NCBI RefSeq assembly: GCF_002208115.1
Contig: NZ_CP020946.1
Location: forward strand, 558,001-622,000
Length of the DNA stretch: 64,000 nucleotides
DNA from: Bdellovibrio bacteriovorus
Lineage (GTDB): Bacteria > Bdellovibrionota > Bdellovibrionia > Bdellovibrionales > Bdellovibrionaceae
Reading direction: 5' to 3'
Under the pieces are notes generated by a model that saw only the letters and a program-made list of their open reading frames with translations, was not told where the DNA came from and did not search any database. Below are positions 33,760 through 42,321 of this stretch, piece by piece (within the stretch, counting starts at the first letter, position 1; each line of letters opens with the position of its first letter). The position numbers were made by a program, and so were the translations under genes.

Positions 33760-34413
33760 TCAGGCTGAAATGCGTTTTATTAGCCACTGGTGCAGGTCCT
33801 GAAGCATCTGCGGCGTGATGTGATGGTCCGCTTCATAATTTTCAAATTGAAAGTCAAATGAGGCGGCCTTCAATACAGCCTCGGTGTTCAGGCCGTGAGT
33901 ATAGGGAAGTTTGCTGTCCTGACGTCCGTGCATCAGCAGCACTTTCGGTGAACGGGGATAGGTGCGCTCTTTGGCTTGCGCGGAAATCTCCTGCAGCGTG
34001 CGCCCGGAAATGGCGACAAGGCCCTTGAACAGCTCAGGCTCTGTCAAAGCCAAAGAAAGTCCCATGATCGTGCCCTGGCTGAACCCCAGAACGAAAATAT
34101 TTTCAGCGTCGATATCCGGATTTTCTTTTGGCAAGGCACGAATGAAATCAATCAGGATCTTTCGCGATTGTTCGGCCTCTTGCTGGTTGTGCAAGGGACC
34201 TTGGGCAGTGAAGTTCACATGAAACCACGCAAAGCTTCCGGCTGCCAAAACCAAAGGAGCGCGCAAGCTGTAAACCGCAAAGCGGGGATCAAGTCCCTCA
34301 GTCAGCGAAAGCAATGACTGCTCGTTGGAGCCGACCCCGTGAAGTAACAACAGCACTGGGGATTTGCCAGAGGATTTAACTTTTGCCGGGCGATAGATAT
34401 ACTGCAGGCTCAT
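33760..34413 (-). CDS. Phospholipase/carboxylesterase family hydrolase
   Basis: A 217-aa alpha/beta hydrolase related to YpfH/carboxylesterase 2. It has the oxyanion segment LLLHGVGSNEQSLL, nucleophile elbow GFSQGT, acid in LMHGRQDSKLP and the catalytic His in YEADHHI. No signal peptide, so probably cytoplasmic. It starts 3 nt downstream of the DODA-like gene stop, so the two are one operon; esters or cleaved aromatic products could be shared substrates (inference). Confidence 0.85.
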   Translation of the reverse strand: MSLQYIYRPAKVKSSGKSPVLLLLHGVGSNEQSLLSLTEGLDPRFAVYSLRAPLVLAAGSFAWFHVNFTAQGPLHNQQEAEQSRKILIDFIRALPKENPDIDAENIFVLGFSQGTIMGLSLALTEPELFKGLVAISGRTLQEISAQAKERTYPRSPKVLLMHGRQDSKLPYTHGLNTEAVLKAASFDFQFENYEADHHITPQMLQDLHQWLIKRISA

Positions 34414-34416
34414 AAG

Positions 34417-35340
34417 TTAAACCTTTCTGCCAAAGCTCAGGGCGCGCATCGAGATGCTTCCCATGTCAAAGCCTTCAAGCTCAAACTTCAGGTTGTCTTT
34501 TTCATCGGCGGCACCCAGCACATACAGCAAAGGCAGATAGTGATCCGGCGTCGGCACACTCAGTTGTCCTGCTAAAGTTTTCGCATAGTCATCCCCGACC
34601 GCTTTGAAATCGCGATCGATCAGACGTGCCTTCACCCATTCATCAAATTCTTCGGCCCAGTCAAAACCCTTGCGCGGCTGATTCCAGTCCATGCGACGAA
34701 GATTGTGAACAATGTTGCCGCTCCCCAGAATCAACACACCCTGTTCACGCAGCTGGCCCAGGGTTTTACCCAGCTCCAGATGGAAACTTGCGGGTTCGGA
34801 CATGTCGATGGACAGTTGCACCACCGGCACGTCGGCCTCGGGATACATCTTTGCCAGCACGGACCATGTTCCATGATCCAGGCCCCAGGATTTATCATCG
34901 GCTTGAATTTTTGGATTCTTGGAAAGGCGGCGAAGCTCTGCTGCCAGTTCCGGATTTCCCGGAGCCGGGTACTGCATGTCGTGCAGGGCTTGAGGGAAGC
35001 CATAGAAGTCGTGAATCGTGCGCGGTCTTTCCATTTGGGTGACCCAAGTGCCGGCGCTCAGCCAGTGAGCGGACACACAAAGAATCGCTTTGGGTTTTCC
35101 GATCTCTTGGCCCAGCTCCAGCCAGCGCTGACCGTATTGATTGTCTTCGATGGCGTTCATAGGGCTGCCGTGACCGATAAACAGAGCGGGCATTTTTGCA
35201 GAGTCATTTTTGCGGGAGGGGTCGAAAATCATAAGCAGCTCCTTGGCCGAGGTCAGCTGACTAAGCCCGGCGACAGCAGCAAGGCTGCCGGCACCGAAAA
35301 GCAAAGATCTGCGACTGAAAGGCCGGGAAGGAAGTTTCAT
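34417..35340 (-). CDS. DODA-type extradiol dioxygenase with Tat signal
   Basis: A 307-aa member of the class III extradiol (4,5-DOPA dioxygenase/YgiD) family. Metal ligands are expected in FIGHGSPMNA, CVSAHWLS and LGSGNIVHNL; SWGLDHGTWSVL is also typical. Unlike E. coli YgiD (about 260 aa, cytosolic), it begins with a twin-arginine signal: FSRRSLLFGAGSLAAVAG. So export of a folded metalloenzyme to the periplasm is predicted. The esterase gene follows 3 nt later. Confidence 0.85.
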   Translation of the reverse strand: MKLPSRPFSRRSLLFGAGSLAAVAGLSQLTSAKELLMIFDPSRKNDSAKMPALFIGHGSPMNAIEDNQYGQRWLELGQEIGKPKAILCVSAHWLSAGTWVTQMERPRTIHDFYGFPQALHDMQYPAPGNPELAAELRRLSKNPKIQADDKSWGLDHGTWSVLAKMYPEADVPVVQLSIDMSEPASFHLELGKTLGQLREQGVLILGSGNIVHNLRRMDWNQPRKGFDWAEEFDEWVKARLIDRDFKAVGDDYAKTLAGQLSVPTPDHYLPLLYVLGAADEKDNLKFELEGFDMGSISMRALSFGRKV

Positions 35341-35415
35341 GCTTTAATTATCGGTGGTTTTTGACTGTTTCGCCAGAATACATAATTGCAAATCAGTGTT
35401 GCAACAGTAGAACAA

Positions 35416-36705
35416 TCAAACGACTTGCGTCCCTTGCGCCACAAAGCCCGCCGCTTCTGTCAGACCGGAAAGCACCGAGTGGAAGTGAGACTGGGTTTGC
35501 AGGCGCTCTAAACCGAAACGTTTTTCAAATTCCTTCTGAATGAACGGCACTTTGGCAGTTCCACCGGTCAGGCACACCAGATCCACTTGATCGGCCGTGA
35601 CGTTTCCGTCCTTCAGGCACTGATCTAGTGACGCGAAGATGTTTTCGCGGGTGTCCTTGGCCCATTCGATAAACTGGGGACTTGTGAAGTGTTCGCTGAT
35701 TTCCAGACCCGGATAATCAAAATTGAAATCCGTTTCGTTGCTGTTGGAAAGGGCGCGTTTGGTTTTTTCAATGTTTTCAAAGAACGGGAAGATCTGCTGG
35801 TCTTCAATCAAGACGAACAATCTTTCCACGGCTTCAGCATCCTTGGCGGTCAAAGAGCACTTCTTAACTTCACGGATGAACTCGTAGGTGTCTTTTTCTT
35901 TCAAGTGCACGATGTGCGCGGGATGATTCAGGCGCAGGGTCACACCTTTGGGCATGGTCATCACGTTGCTTCCCATCGGCAGACGATAGCGGGATTTTGC
36001 GCCAAAATATTCATTCAGCTTGTGACTCATAAACACGCTGTCCAGGGCATCGCCTGCCAGCGGGCAGCCGTCGATGGCCAGAACGTCTTCTTTCGAAAAC
36101 CCAGAAGGGCGCAGCTTGATCAGAGTGAAATCCGAGGTTCCTCCGCCAAAGTCCCCGATCAGAACGATCTTTTCTGAAGTCAGCTGGCGGCGATAGTCAA
36201 AGGCGGCCGCCAAAGGTTCTGGAACAAACTGCACTTCTTTAAAACCGGCAAAGGCCGCGGCCTTTTGCATTCTATGCAGGGCAAAGCCGTCCGCCACAGA
36301 GTCCATGGAATATCTAGCCGGTCTTCCGATCACGGCTTTGGTGACCTCAGTGTCTAAAGTTTTTTCAGCGCGTTTTTTCAACTCCAGCAGAAAGACCCCG
36401 ATCAGGGTTTCCAAAGTCAGAATACGGTTGTCCAGAACCGTTCCCAGATAGTTCTGATTGGGCAGGTGGGATTTGAAAGACCGGAACAGACGACCTTCCA
36501 TATCCTGCTGAATATACTGCTCAATCGCTTCAGAGCCGTAATAGCAAAGATCCGGGTTCGGGAAATAGAGCAGAGTCCGCATCATGGTCGGATCCGAGGC
36601 TTTTTCATCCAAAGGCAGGGCCTCATAACGCTTGCCTTGATGGTAAGCGCCTACCAGGGAATTACTTGTGCCGAAGTCGATGGATAAGAATGTGTCTGTG
36701 CTCAT
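35416..36705 (-). CDS. Hsp70/actin-like ATPase (YegD type)
   Basis: A 429-aa Hsp70-family protein. Only the nucleotide-binding domain is present: phosphate-1 SIDFGTSNSLVGAY, phosphate-2 IGDFGGGTSDFTLIKL, adenosine motif LTGGTAKVPFI. The substrate-binding domain and the EEVD-type tail of DnaK (about 640 aa) are missing, as in E. coli YegD. Function of this subfamily is unknown. I start at ATG 36705 (MSTDTFLSID); seven upstream codons overlap the divergent region. No clear ribosome site is seen. Confidence 0.85.
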   Translation of the reverse strand: MSTDTFLSIDFGTSNSLVGAYHQGKRYEALPLDEKASDPTMMRTLLYFPNPDLCYYGSEAIEQYIQQDMEGRLFRSFKSHLPNQNYLGTVLDNRILTLETLIGVFLLELKKRAEKTLDTEVTKAVIGRPARYSMDSVADGFALHRMQKAAAFAGFKEVQFVPEPLAAAFDYRRQLTSEKIVLIGDFGGGTSDFTLIKLRPSGFSKEDVLAIDGCPLAGDALDSVFMSHKLNEYFGAKSRYRLPMGSNVMTMPKGVTLRLNHPAHIVHLKEKDTYEFIREVKKCSLTAKDAEAVERLFVLIEDQQIFPFFENIEKTKRALSNSNETDFNFDYPGLEISEHFTSPQFIEWAKDTRENIFASLDQCLKDGNVTADQVDLVCLTGGTAKVPFIQKEFEKRFGLERLQTQSHFHSVLSGLTEAAGFVAQGTQVV

Positions 36706-36848
36706 TACAGCAGGATAACATGGCACCGGTTTTTATCGGTACCTATTTTCGTCACCTCGATTTTCATCTTTTCAAGGGGAACACAAAAATCCCGGGTTTC
36801 ATGGGGACCTTGGTATTCTGCGCCCGTCTCAAGGTCAGGAGTTTGAAT

Positions 36849-37955
36849 ATGAGTAAGAAACATATTGCAATACCTAGTCTCTTAGCTGCTTTACTGGCGT
36901 TGTCGGCCTGTGGGCAGATGAAGGCTGGAGTTCACACATTCCACGCCACTCAAGGTACTAATCAGTTGCCGTCTGAAGTGAATAAGGACAGCTATGGCTA
37001 TTATGGCTATGAAGAAGCCATGGGCACTGATGAAGAGGAAGTGATCGAAGTCATCGCTCCCAAAAAATCTCAGACCCCAAAAAATGCGAATGCCACCAAA
37101 ACTGAAACGGTGAAGGCAGAAGCGCCGCCTGTACAACCAAAGACGGAAGCTCCGAAAGTGGAGGCTCCGAAGGTTGTAACTCCGAAGCCGGAGACCAAAC
37201 CAGAAACCAAGCCGGAACCAAAACCAGTAGCCAAGCCTGTGGTGCCGGAAAAAATTGCTGAAGAAGCACCGGAAAACAGTGAAGAAGAACCAGAAGTTCC
37301 ATCCATTCCGAAAAGTGAAATGGTGGGTCCTGGTGTGTTGAAGCCGACTGTTTATTACTTTGTGATTATTGATGAAGACAAATCAACCCTGTGTCCGGCG
37401 AACACCAAAAGGCCGCTTTATGGTGAGGGCGGTAAGACATTGTTGAAAGTCTGCCCGAAAACTGCGGAAGCCTGCTCACTGCAGGGCACTTGCGGAGTTG
37501 TGCAAAAAGGTGTGACTCACACGTTTAATATTATCGGTAACTTCCAGGGGCAGGATCGTTTCTTTGAAATCCCTCATGACGGCTGCCGTTTTGGTTACGG
37601 TGTGCGCAGCTCCTGCCTTGATCCGTTCTATACATTGGCGGCGGATCTGACGATTTATAAGCCGGGTGAGGTTATTTACATTCCTGCAGTGGTGGGTTTG
37701 GAATTGCCTGATGGTTCCAAGCACAGTGGTTATTTTGTGATCCGTGACCGTGGTCATGGCATCAAGGGCCTGGGTCGCTTTGACTTCTTCACTGGACACT
37801 ATAGCTGGAACAACTCCAAAAACCCGTTCAAGAAACTGGGGCTGGGAGACGTTAAAACCAACATTCCGTATTTCCGAATTAAAGGTGAGGCGGCGAAGCA
37901 GGTGCAGGAATACAGATCGTATCCGGATCTTCCTCGCCACGCGGTCACTAAGTAG
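36849..37955 (+). CDS. Lipoprotein with 3D (MltA-like) domain
   Basis: A 368-aa lipoprotein (lipobox LSAC, C21). A Lys/Pro/Glu-rich linker (about 75-150, TKPETKPEPKPVAKP-like repeats) would span the periplasm or peptidoglycan. The C-terminal part (about 230-350) carries a 3D-type domain: VVGLELPDGSKHSGYFVIRD, then GHGIKGLGRFDFF, where three Asp define the family found in MltA and peptidoglycan-remodelling proteins. Two Cys pairs may form disulphides. AGGAG lies 8 nt before the ATG. A murein-active role in a predator that alters prey and its own wall is plausible. Confidence 0.75.
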   Translation: MSKKHIAIPSLLAALLALSACGQMKAGVHTFHATQGTNQLPSEVNKDSYGYYGYEEAMGTDEEEVIEVIAPKKSQTPKNANATKTETVKAEAPPVQPKTEAPKVEAPKVVTPKPETKPETKPEPKPVAKPVVPEKIAEEAPENSEEEPEVPSIPKSEMVGPGVLKPTVYYFVIIDEDKSTLCPANTKRPLYGEGGKTLLKVCPKTAEACSLQGTCGVVQKGVTHTFNIIGNFQGQDRFFEIPHDGCRFGYGVRSSCLDPFYTLAADLTIYKPGEVIYIPAVVGLELPDGSKHSGYFVIRDRGHGIKGLGRFDFFTGHYSWNNSKNPFKKLGLGDVKTNIPYFRIKGEAAKQVQEYRSYPDLPRHAVTK

Positions 37956-37988
37956 TCCCGCGTGATCGAGGTCTGAGAAAAGAAAGAA

Positions 37989-39011
37989 CTAAGTTGAGAC
38001 CTGTTGTTGCTGCTGCTGAGGAACCGGAGATCCCTGAACCTGAGCAGCGGCAACCTGAGCCATCTGCGCCACTGCCATCTGCGCGTGTTGCGCCTGCTGA
38101 TGGTAGTAGTTCAGCTTCTGTACATACTCTTTAAGCGCGCCGTTTTCCTGTTTCAGCACACCCAACTGAGTCAACGCCTGCTGCAGGTGACTGTAGTAGT
38201 CCTGAGCTTCCAGGGATTTTTTATCCAAAGCCAGCTTCATTTCCACAATCTTGGTTTCGGCGACGGACATCAGGTTCTTCAATACATCATTTTGCTGAGC
38301 CGCTGAAGACTCCACTTCGCTGAAGGAGGCCGAGATTTTTTCGATCTCTTCATTCAGGGAAGTGATGGTCTCATCACGCAGGGTGATGGTGTTTTGCAGT
38401 TCTTCCACCGTGTTCTGAAGGTTCTGGCGTTCGCCCTTCAGGGTGTGGATTTCGTTTTCGAAGTGTTCACGCTGCTCTTCCCACAAGGACTCTTCTTTGG
38501 CGAAAGCGCTTTTGGCTTTCATCAGTTCCATCGCAGTTTCGTCTTTCAGCGCTTGATTCAAATCCAGGTCTCTTTGCAGTTGCTTGTTCTTTTCAAACAA
38601 TGCCTGGCTGTACTTCTTTTCTTCGCTTTGCATTTGCAAGGCGCGCGCCTTCAGGCCTTGGATCTCAAGCTGCAGTTGCAGACTCAGTTCCAAAGATTTC
38701 GCCAGATCGCCGCTCAGTTTGGTGTTGTTCGAGCGCTCGGCAATCAGTTGATTGGCAAGGCCCTGCAGTTGTGCGTCCAACGTTTCAGCACCGTAAGACA
38801 CGTTCTCCAGGGACTTGATCTTCTCGCGAAGTTCTTCCTGGCTGCCTACCAGCTCTGAATGGAATTTTTTCATCTGAACTTGCATCTGCTCATACTTTGG
38901 TGGGGCTGGCACTGGACCCTCTTCAGGTTGTGTGCTTAGCTCATTGAGTTTGCCGCAGATCTCATCAAAAAGTTTTTCGTGATCAGGAACAGAGTTCGTC
39001 ATAGACTTCAT
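37989..39011 (-). CDS. Long coiled-coil protein
   Basis: A 340-aa cytoplasmic protein with almost continuous heptad repeats from about 45 to 300 (for example EEKKYSQALFEKNKQLQRD, LKGERQNLQNTVEELQN). The tail is Gln/Ala/Met-rich and ends in Q6VST. No signal peptide or enzyme domain. It could be a scaffold or polar filament protein such as those in FlhF-type polar assembly, but that is speculative. Convergent with the 3D-lipoprotein gene (33 nt apart), divergent from the polysaccharide operon. Confidence 0.75.
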   Translation of the reverse strand: MKSMTNSVPDHEKLFDEICGKLNELSTQPEEGPVPAPPKYEQMQVQMKKFHSELVGSQEELREKIKSLENVSYGAETLDAQLQGLANQLIAERSNNTKLSGDLAKSLELSLQLQLEIQGLKARALQMQSEEKKYSQALFEKNKQLQRDLDLNQALKDETAMELMKAKSAFAKEESLWEEQREHFENEIHTLKGERQNLQNTVEELQNTITLRDETITSLNEEIEKISASFSEVESSAAQQNDVLKNLMSVAETKIVEMKLALDKKSLEAQDYYSHLQQALTQLGVLKQENGALKEYVQKLNYYHQQAQHAQMAVAQMAQVAAAQVQGSPVPQQQQQQVST

Positions 39012-39048
39012 TGTGAAGCACAGACGGAAGTCAAGTCATCGAAATTTA

Positions 39049-39077
39049 TTGACAAGAGTCGAGGCTCTCGATTTAGG
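39049..39077 (+). promoter_or_regulatory. Candidate sigma-70 promoter with palindromic spacer
   Basis: TTGACA (39049-39054), a 17-nt spacer, then TTTAGG (39072-39077; weak -10). The spacer contains TCGAG-GCT-CTCGA, a 5-bp inverted repeat, which could bind a regulator between -35 and -10. It lies 39 nt before the SLBB-protein gene. Confidence 0.4.
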
Positions 39078-39115
39078 TCCAGTGTTGAATACGCACGAGT
39101 GTAGAAGGAGAGAGA

Positions 39116-39670
39116 ATGAATATCCAAAAGTCCCTGCGCCTGTTTGTGGCTTTCGTGTTTGGGTTGGCTTGCACCCCGGCTGTTCATGCCCAGGAACTGG
39201 GTTTGTTAAGCGACATCAAGCCTCCAGCGCAAGCCTCTGAATATATCTTCCGTTCTTCCCCGAAAGAATCCCTGATCAGTGTTCAATTGTTGGGAGCGGT
39301 TTACAAACCCGGCATTTATTACGTTCCTGCAAACACTGAACTTTTGAAGCTTCTGACTTTGGCGGGTGGAACCACCAACGGGGGGGATCTTTCTGAGGTT
39401 CTGGTTCGTAAAACCGAACCGCGCACCTGGGCTGACCTGAACATGAAGGCGATCAGCGAATACCAAGGGGCCTATGAAGTCGATGCTGAAAAGCTGATCA
39501 AATACGGCGGCGGTAAGAACCTGAAGCTGGGACAGGATGATTTTGTCTATGTTCCTCCGCGCACTCCGTGGATTAGCAACGAAGCCTCCCGTGGTATCAC
39601 TATCGTGTCCATCGTTTTGGGTATCGTGCTGACGGCGGTTCTGATCGATAAAAACACTGGGGATAAATAA
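39116..39670 (+). CDS. SLBB-domain exopolysaccharide-related protein
   Basis: A 184-aa exported protein with signal peptide (1-25, ending PAVHA), an SLBB-type domain (about 50-130: VQLLGAVYKPGIYYVPANTELLKLLTLAGG), and a C-terminal membrane helix (about 160-178). SLBB domains are found in Wza-type export proteins, but the polysaccharide-export lipoprotein part is absent, so it is an accessory protein. AAGGAGAGAGA precedes the ATG. The stop overlaps the next start (TAATG). Confidence 0.8.
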   Translation: MNIQKSLRLFVAFVFGLACTPAVHAQELGLLSDIKPPAQASEYIFRSSPKESLISVQLLGAVYKPGIYYVPANTELLKLLTLAGGTTNGGDLSEVLVRKTEPRTWADLNMKAISEYQGAYEVDAEKLIKYGGGKNLKLGQDDFVYVPPRTPWISNEASRGITIVSIVLGIVLTAVLIDKNTGDK

Positions 39671-40950
39671 TGATCCGGGCCCGCGATGGTCGAATTCTAT
39701 TTTTGATCAAAGCCCTGGTGGCCCTGTTATTCCTTTCCAAGATTTCTTTGGGAAGCTTTCTGCTTCCCGTTCCTTACAGTTTCTCTTTTCTGATTTTCCA
39801 GCAGGGCATGCATCCTTTTGTGAACGTGTTTTTGTGTTTCCTGTTGGGTTTGCCCCTGGGTCTGCTGTGGCTGAAGGTGCGCGACCGTCATCATCTTAGC
39901 GGTTTCTATAAACTCTTCGTCTTTGCCCTGATTCTGACCATGACTGTTCAGACCCTGTTACAGATCAGCTTTGTGAACACCGAGGAATCTCCGGTCATGC
40001 AAGTCGGGGCCCTGGCGGTATCGCTGTTCATGGTGCTCATTTACGGAATGATCATTCCCAGCCTGTGGGACGTGAAAGACTTTATGTACTTCGTTCAGCG
40101 CTGGTCAGGGGTGCTGGTGTTGATTTCTTTGGTGTTGTGGGTGGTGGCCGGTGGAGCCGTCTTTAAAGGGGGGCGTTTTGTCGGCGTCTTTAAACACATT
40201 CCGCACATGGTGACCTGCGCGACGGTGGCCTTTGTTTTTTCATTGGGAACTTTGCTTGAAGACCAGAAAATGAAACATAAGGTTTTCAGTGCGCTGGTTT
40301 TGGCTGGAAGTTTCTTTGCTATCATTCTGACGGGCACGCGTTCTTCGGCGGCGGCGGCCGTGATGGCCTTTATTGTTACGATGGTTTTACACAAAACCGA
40401 AACCAATCAAGGGCGCATTTTCAAATTTGCTTCGTTGTCAGTTCTGCTGACATTTGCTCTGTTCTTTGGTTCGCAGGTCTATGATTTTGCCCGTGGAGTG
40501 GCCACTGGTCAAAATGCCTTGGGCACCCGGGAGGCTCAGGACGGAATCGCCTCTCGCTGGGAAGAGGTGGAGCGTGGCAGTCAGATCTTCCTGCAGCAGC
40601 CATGGCTGGGACACGGGCTTCTTTCGAAATTTGCCTCTGGGAACGAAGTCGATGTTTCCAATTACAACGCCATGAAAGATCCGCACAATATCTTTGTCTC
40701 GGCCGGGGTGATCGGTGGCTGGCCCCTGATTGTGCTTGCTGGCATTTCGTTGATCCTGATGGTTGTGGGTTCTTTCAAAGCCCTTGTGAGCTTTGACATC
40801 TCCAAACGACAGGTCGCAATCTATTTACTGTCCCATATTCCTATTCTGGTCATTTATCACATACACTTGTCCCTAGGGGGCATGGCAGATCGTCTTTACT
40901 GGATGGTCTTTGGCTTTATTGCCGCGTCGGTCTCTCGAACAGGAAAATAA
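39670..40950 (+). CDS. O-antigen ligase/polymerase-like membrane protein
   Basis: A 426-aa polytopic protein (about 10-12 helices) with the Wzy_C/WaaL signature in a large periplasmic loop: LTGTRSSAAAAVMAF, SRWEEVERGSQIFLQQPWLGHG and DPHNIFVSAGVIGGWPL, where the H-N pair is conserved. It links or polymerises undecaprenyl-linked sugar chains on the periplasmic face. Overlaps the SLBB gene and the MFS gene by one base each. The absence of glycosyltransferases here means chain synthesis is encoded elsewhere. Confidence 0.8.
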   Translation: MIRARDGRILFLIKALVALLFLSKISLGSFLLPVPYSFSFLIFQQGMHPFVNVFLCFLLGLPLGLLWLKVRDRHHLSGFYKLFVFALILTMTVQTLLQISFVNTEESPVMQVGALAVSLFMVLIYGMIIPSLWDVKDFMYFVQRWSGVLVLISLVLWVVAGGAVFKGGRFVGVFKHIPHMVTCATVAFVFSLGTLLEDQKMKHKVFSALVLAGSFFAIILTGTRSSAAAAVMAFIVTMVLHKTETNQGRIFKFASLSVLLTFALFFGSQVYDFARGVATGQNALGTREAQDGIASRWEEVERGSQIFLQQPWLGHGLLSKFASGNEVDVSNYNAMKDPHNIFVSAGVIGGWPLIVLAGISLILMVVGSFKALVSFDISKRQVAIYLLSHIPILVIYHIHLSLGGMADRLYWMVFGFIAASVSRTGK

Positions 40951-42218
40951 TGAAAGGCTTCGGCTACGGCTTTGCAGAGTTGGGAATCAACTGTGTTGAG
41001 ATTTTCCTGCGTCTGCATTTGCTGGTCTTTTACACTCAGGAAGTGGGCTTGAATTCGTCCTTGGCCGGATTGGCACTGGGACTGGCCATCTTTTGGGATG
41101 CGGTGATTGATCCGGTGATTGGCTACTATTCGGACCGGGTGCGTTTCAAGCGGGGAGAGCGGTATTCTTTCCTGCCATGGGGCTTGGTGTTTTTGTGTGT
41201 CAGCATCATGGGGTTGTTGAATCCTCCGCCTATGGAATCCATGAATGCAAAGTTTTTTTACCTGCTGGGGTTTTCGCTGTTAGTGAATACAGCCTACACC
41301 TGTTTAAGTGTGCCGTATTCTGCCTTGGTTGGGGATTTGGCCGAAGATTCGCGCGAGCGCTCAAAACTGATTGGCTGGCGTCTGGCTTTCGGCAATATCG
41401 GTGCGATCTTCGGGATTGCGGTCCCCGGATATTTTCTGATCGCGCGGGAATCAAAGCCTTATGCGCAGACGGCGTGGATGATTGTGCTGTTGTTGTGTGT
41501 GGGCACTTTGGTTTCTTGGTACACGGCCCTTCGCTATAATCGTCCCGCGCGCCAGGGACAAGGGCAGGTTAAATTTTCGCTGTTTCAGCCGCTGAAAAAC
41601 CGCAGCTTCATGCCGCTGCTGGCGGCGTACTTTGTTGCCAATATCGGACTGACTTTCAACTCGTCGGTGGCCTTGTATTTTTATCGGGAGGCCCTGGAAT
41701 TTTCAGAAAAAGAAATCACCGCCGTATTGCTGCTGTTTCTGCTGTCGTTCACGGTCGCCATTCCCGGGTGGTTGTTTTTGGTCAGGTATGTGCCCAAGCG
41801 CCGGGCCCTGATGTGGGGGGTGTTTATTCTGGGAATGGTCAGCTCTTTCATTTATCCGATGCTGCCGCCCGAACAGGTGGGCTGGGCGCTGTTATGGGCT
41901 TCGGGGGTGGGGGGAGTGCTAGTGGGCTCGGCCGTGCTTTTAGAGTCGCTCCTGACGGATATAGTGAAGGCTGAAGAGGAGCGCACGGGCCGGGACGAGT
42001 TAGGGCTCTATTTCGGAGTGTGGAAAATGATCGGGAAGATCTCTCGGGGATTGGCCCTGGCTGTTACTGGACAGATCCTGACTTGGGCCCTTACCGAGCA
42101 GTCCGAACTAACCCATTTCCGACTGGGGCTTGCCTTTGGCCCTCTGGTTGGGAGCCTATTCATTCTGGCGGTCCTTCTGCTGTGGAAGTTGTCAAATGGG
42201 CGCCCTGCCGTGAAGTAA
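40950..42218 (+). CDS. MFS transporter, GPH/MFSD2-like
   Basis: A 422-aa transporter with 12 predicted helices. FWDAVIDPVIGYYSDRVRFKRGERYSFLPWG is the signature of the glycoside-pentoside-hexuronide cation symporter branch (MelB, MFSD2A-like), with D-x3-D-P-x3-G-x-x-S-D. Substrate may be a sugar or a lysolipid. Overlap with the polymerase-like gene (TAATG) places it in the polysaccharide operon. Confidence 0.8.
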   Translation: MKGFGYGFAELGINCVEIFLRLHLLVFYTQEVGLNSSLAGLALGLAIFWDAVIDPVIGYYSDRVRFKRGERYSFLPWGLVFLCVSIMGLLNPPPMESMNAKFFYLLGFSLLVNTAYTCLSVPYSALVGDLAEDSRERSKLIGWRLAFGNIGAIFGIAVPGYFLIARESKPYAQTAWMIVLLLCVGTLVSWYTALRYNRPARQGQGQVKFSLFQPLKNRSFMPLLAAYFVANIGLTFNSSVALYFYREALEFSEKEITAVLLLFLLSFTVAIPGWLFLVRYVPKRRALMWGVFILGMVSSFIYPMLPPEQVGWALLWASGVGGVLVGSAVLLESLLTDIVKAEEERTGRDELGLYFGVWKMIGKISRGLALAVTGQILTWALTEQSELTHFRLGLAFGPLVGSLFILAVLLLWKLSNGRPAVK

Positions 42219-42273
42219 TTTCAAACTCTTAATCCTCATTGCTTATATAACACAGGCCAAAGCCATTTTTCGG

Positions 42274-42289
42274 TGGCACAACCAATGCT
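42274..42289 (+). promoter_or_regulatory. Candidate sigma-54 promoter of wzz-like gene
   Basis: GTGGCACAACCAATGCT (42273-42289) has TGGCAC, TGC and GG/GC exactly 10 nt apart. Predicted start is near 42300, about 22 nt before the wzz-like ATG. The 103-nt gap before this gene shows it can be transcribed apart from the upstream genes. Confidence 0.6.
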
Positions 42290-42321
42290 TACAGGTTCGT
42301 GACACTAGAAGGTGGGGAAAT

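Noticed and set aside
36720-36740. TGGCACCGG upstream of the 3D-lipoprotein as a sigma-54 -24 element
   Set aside because: The -12 GC is missing at the required spacing.
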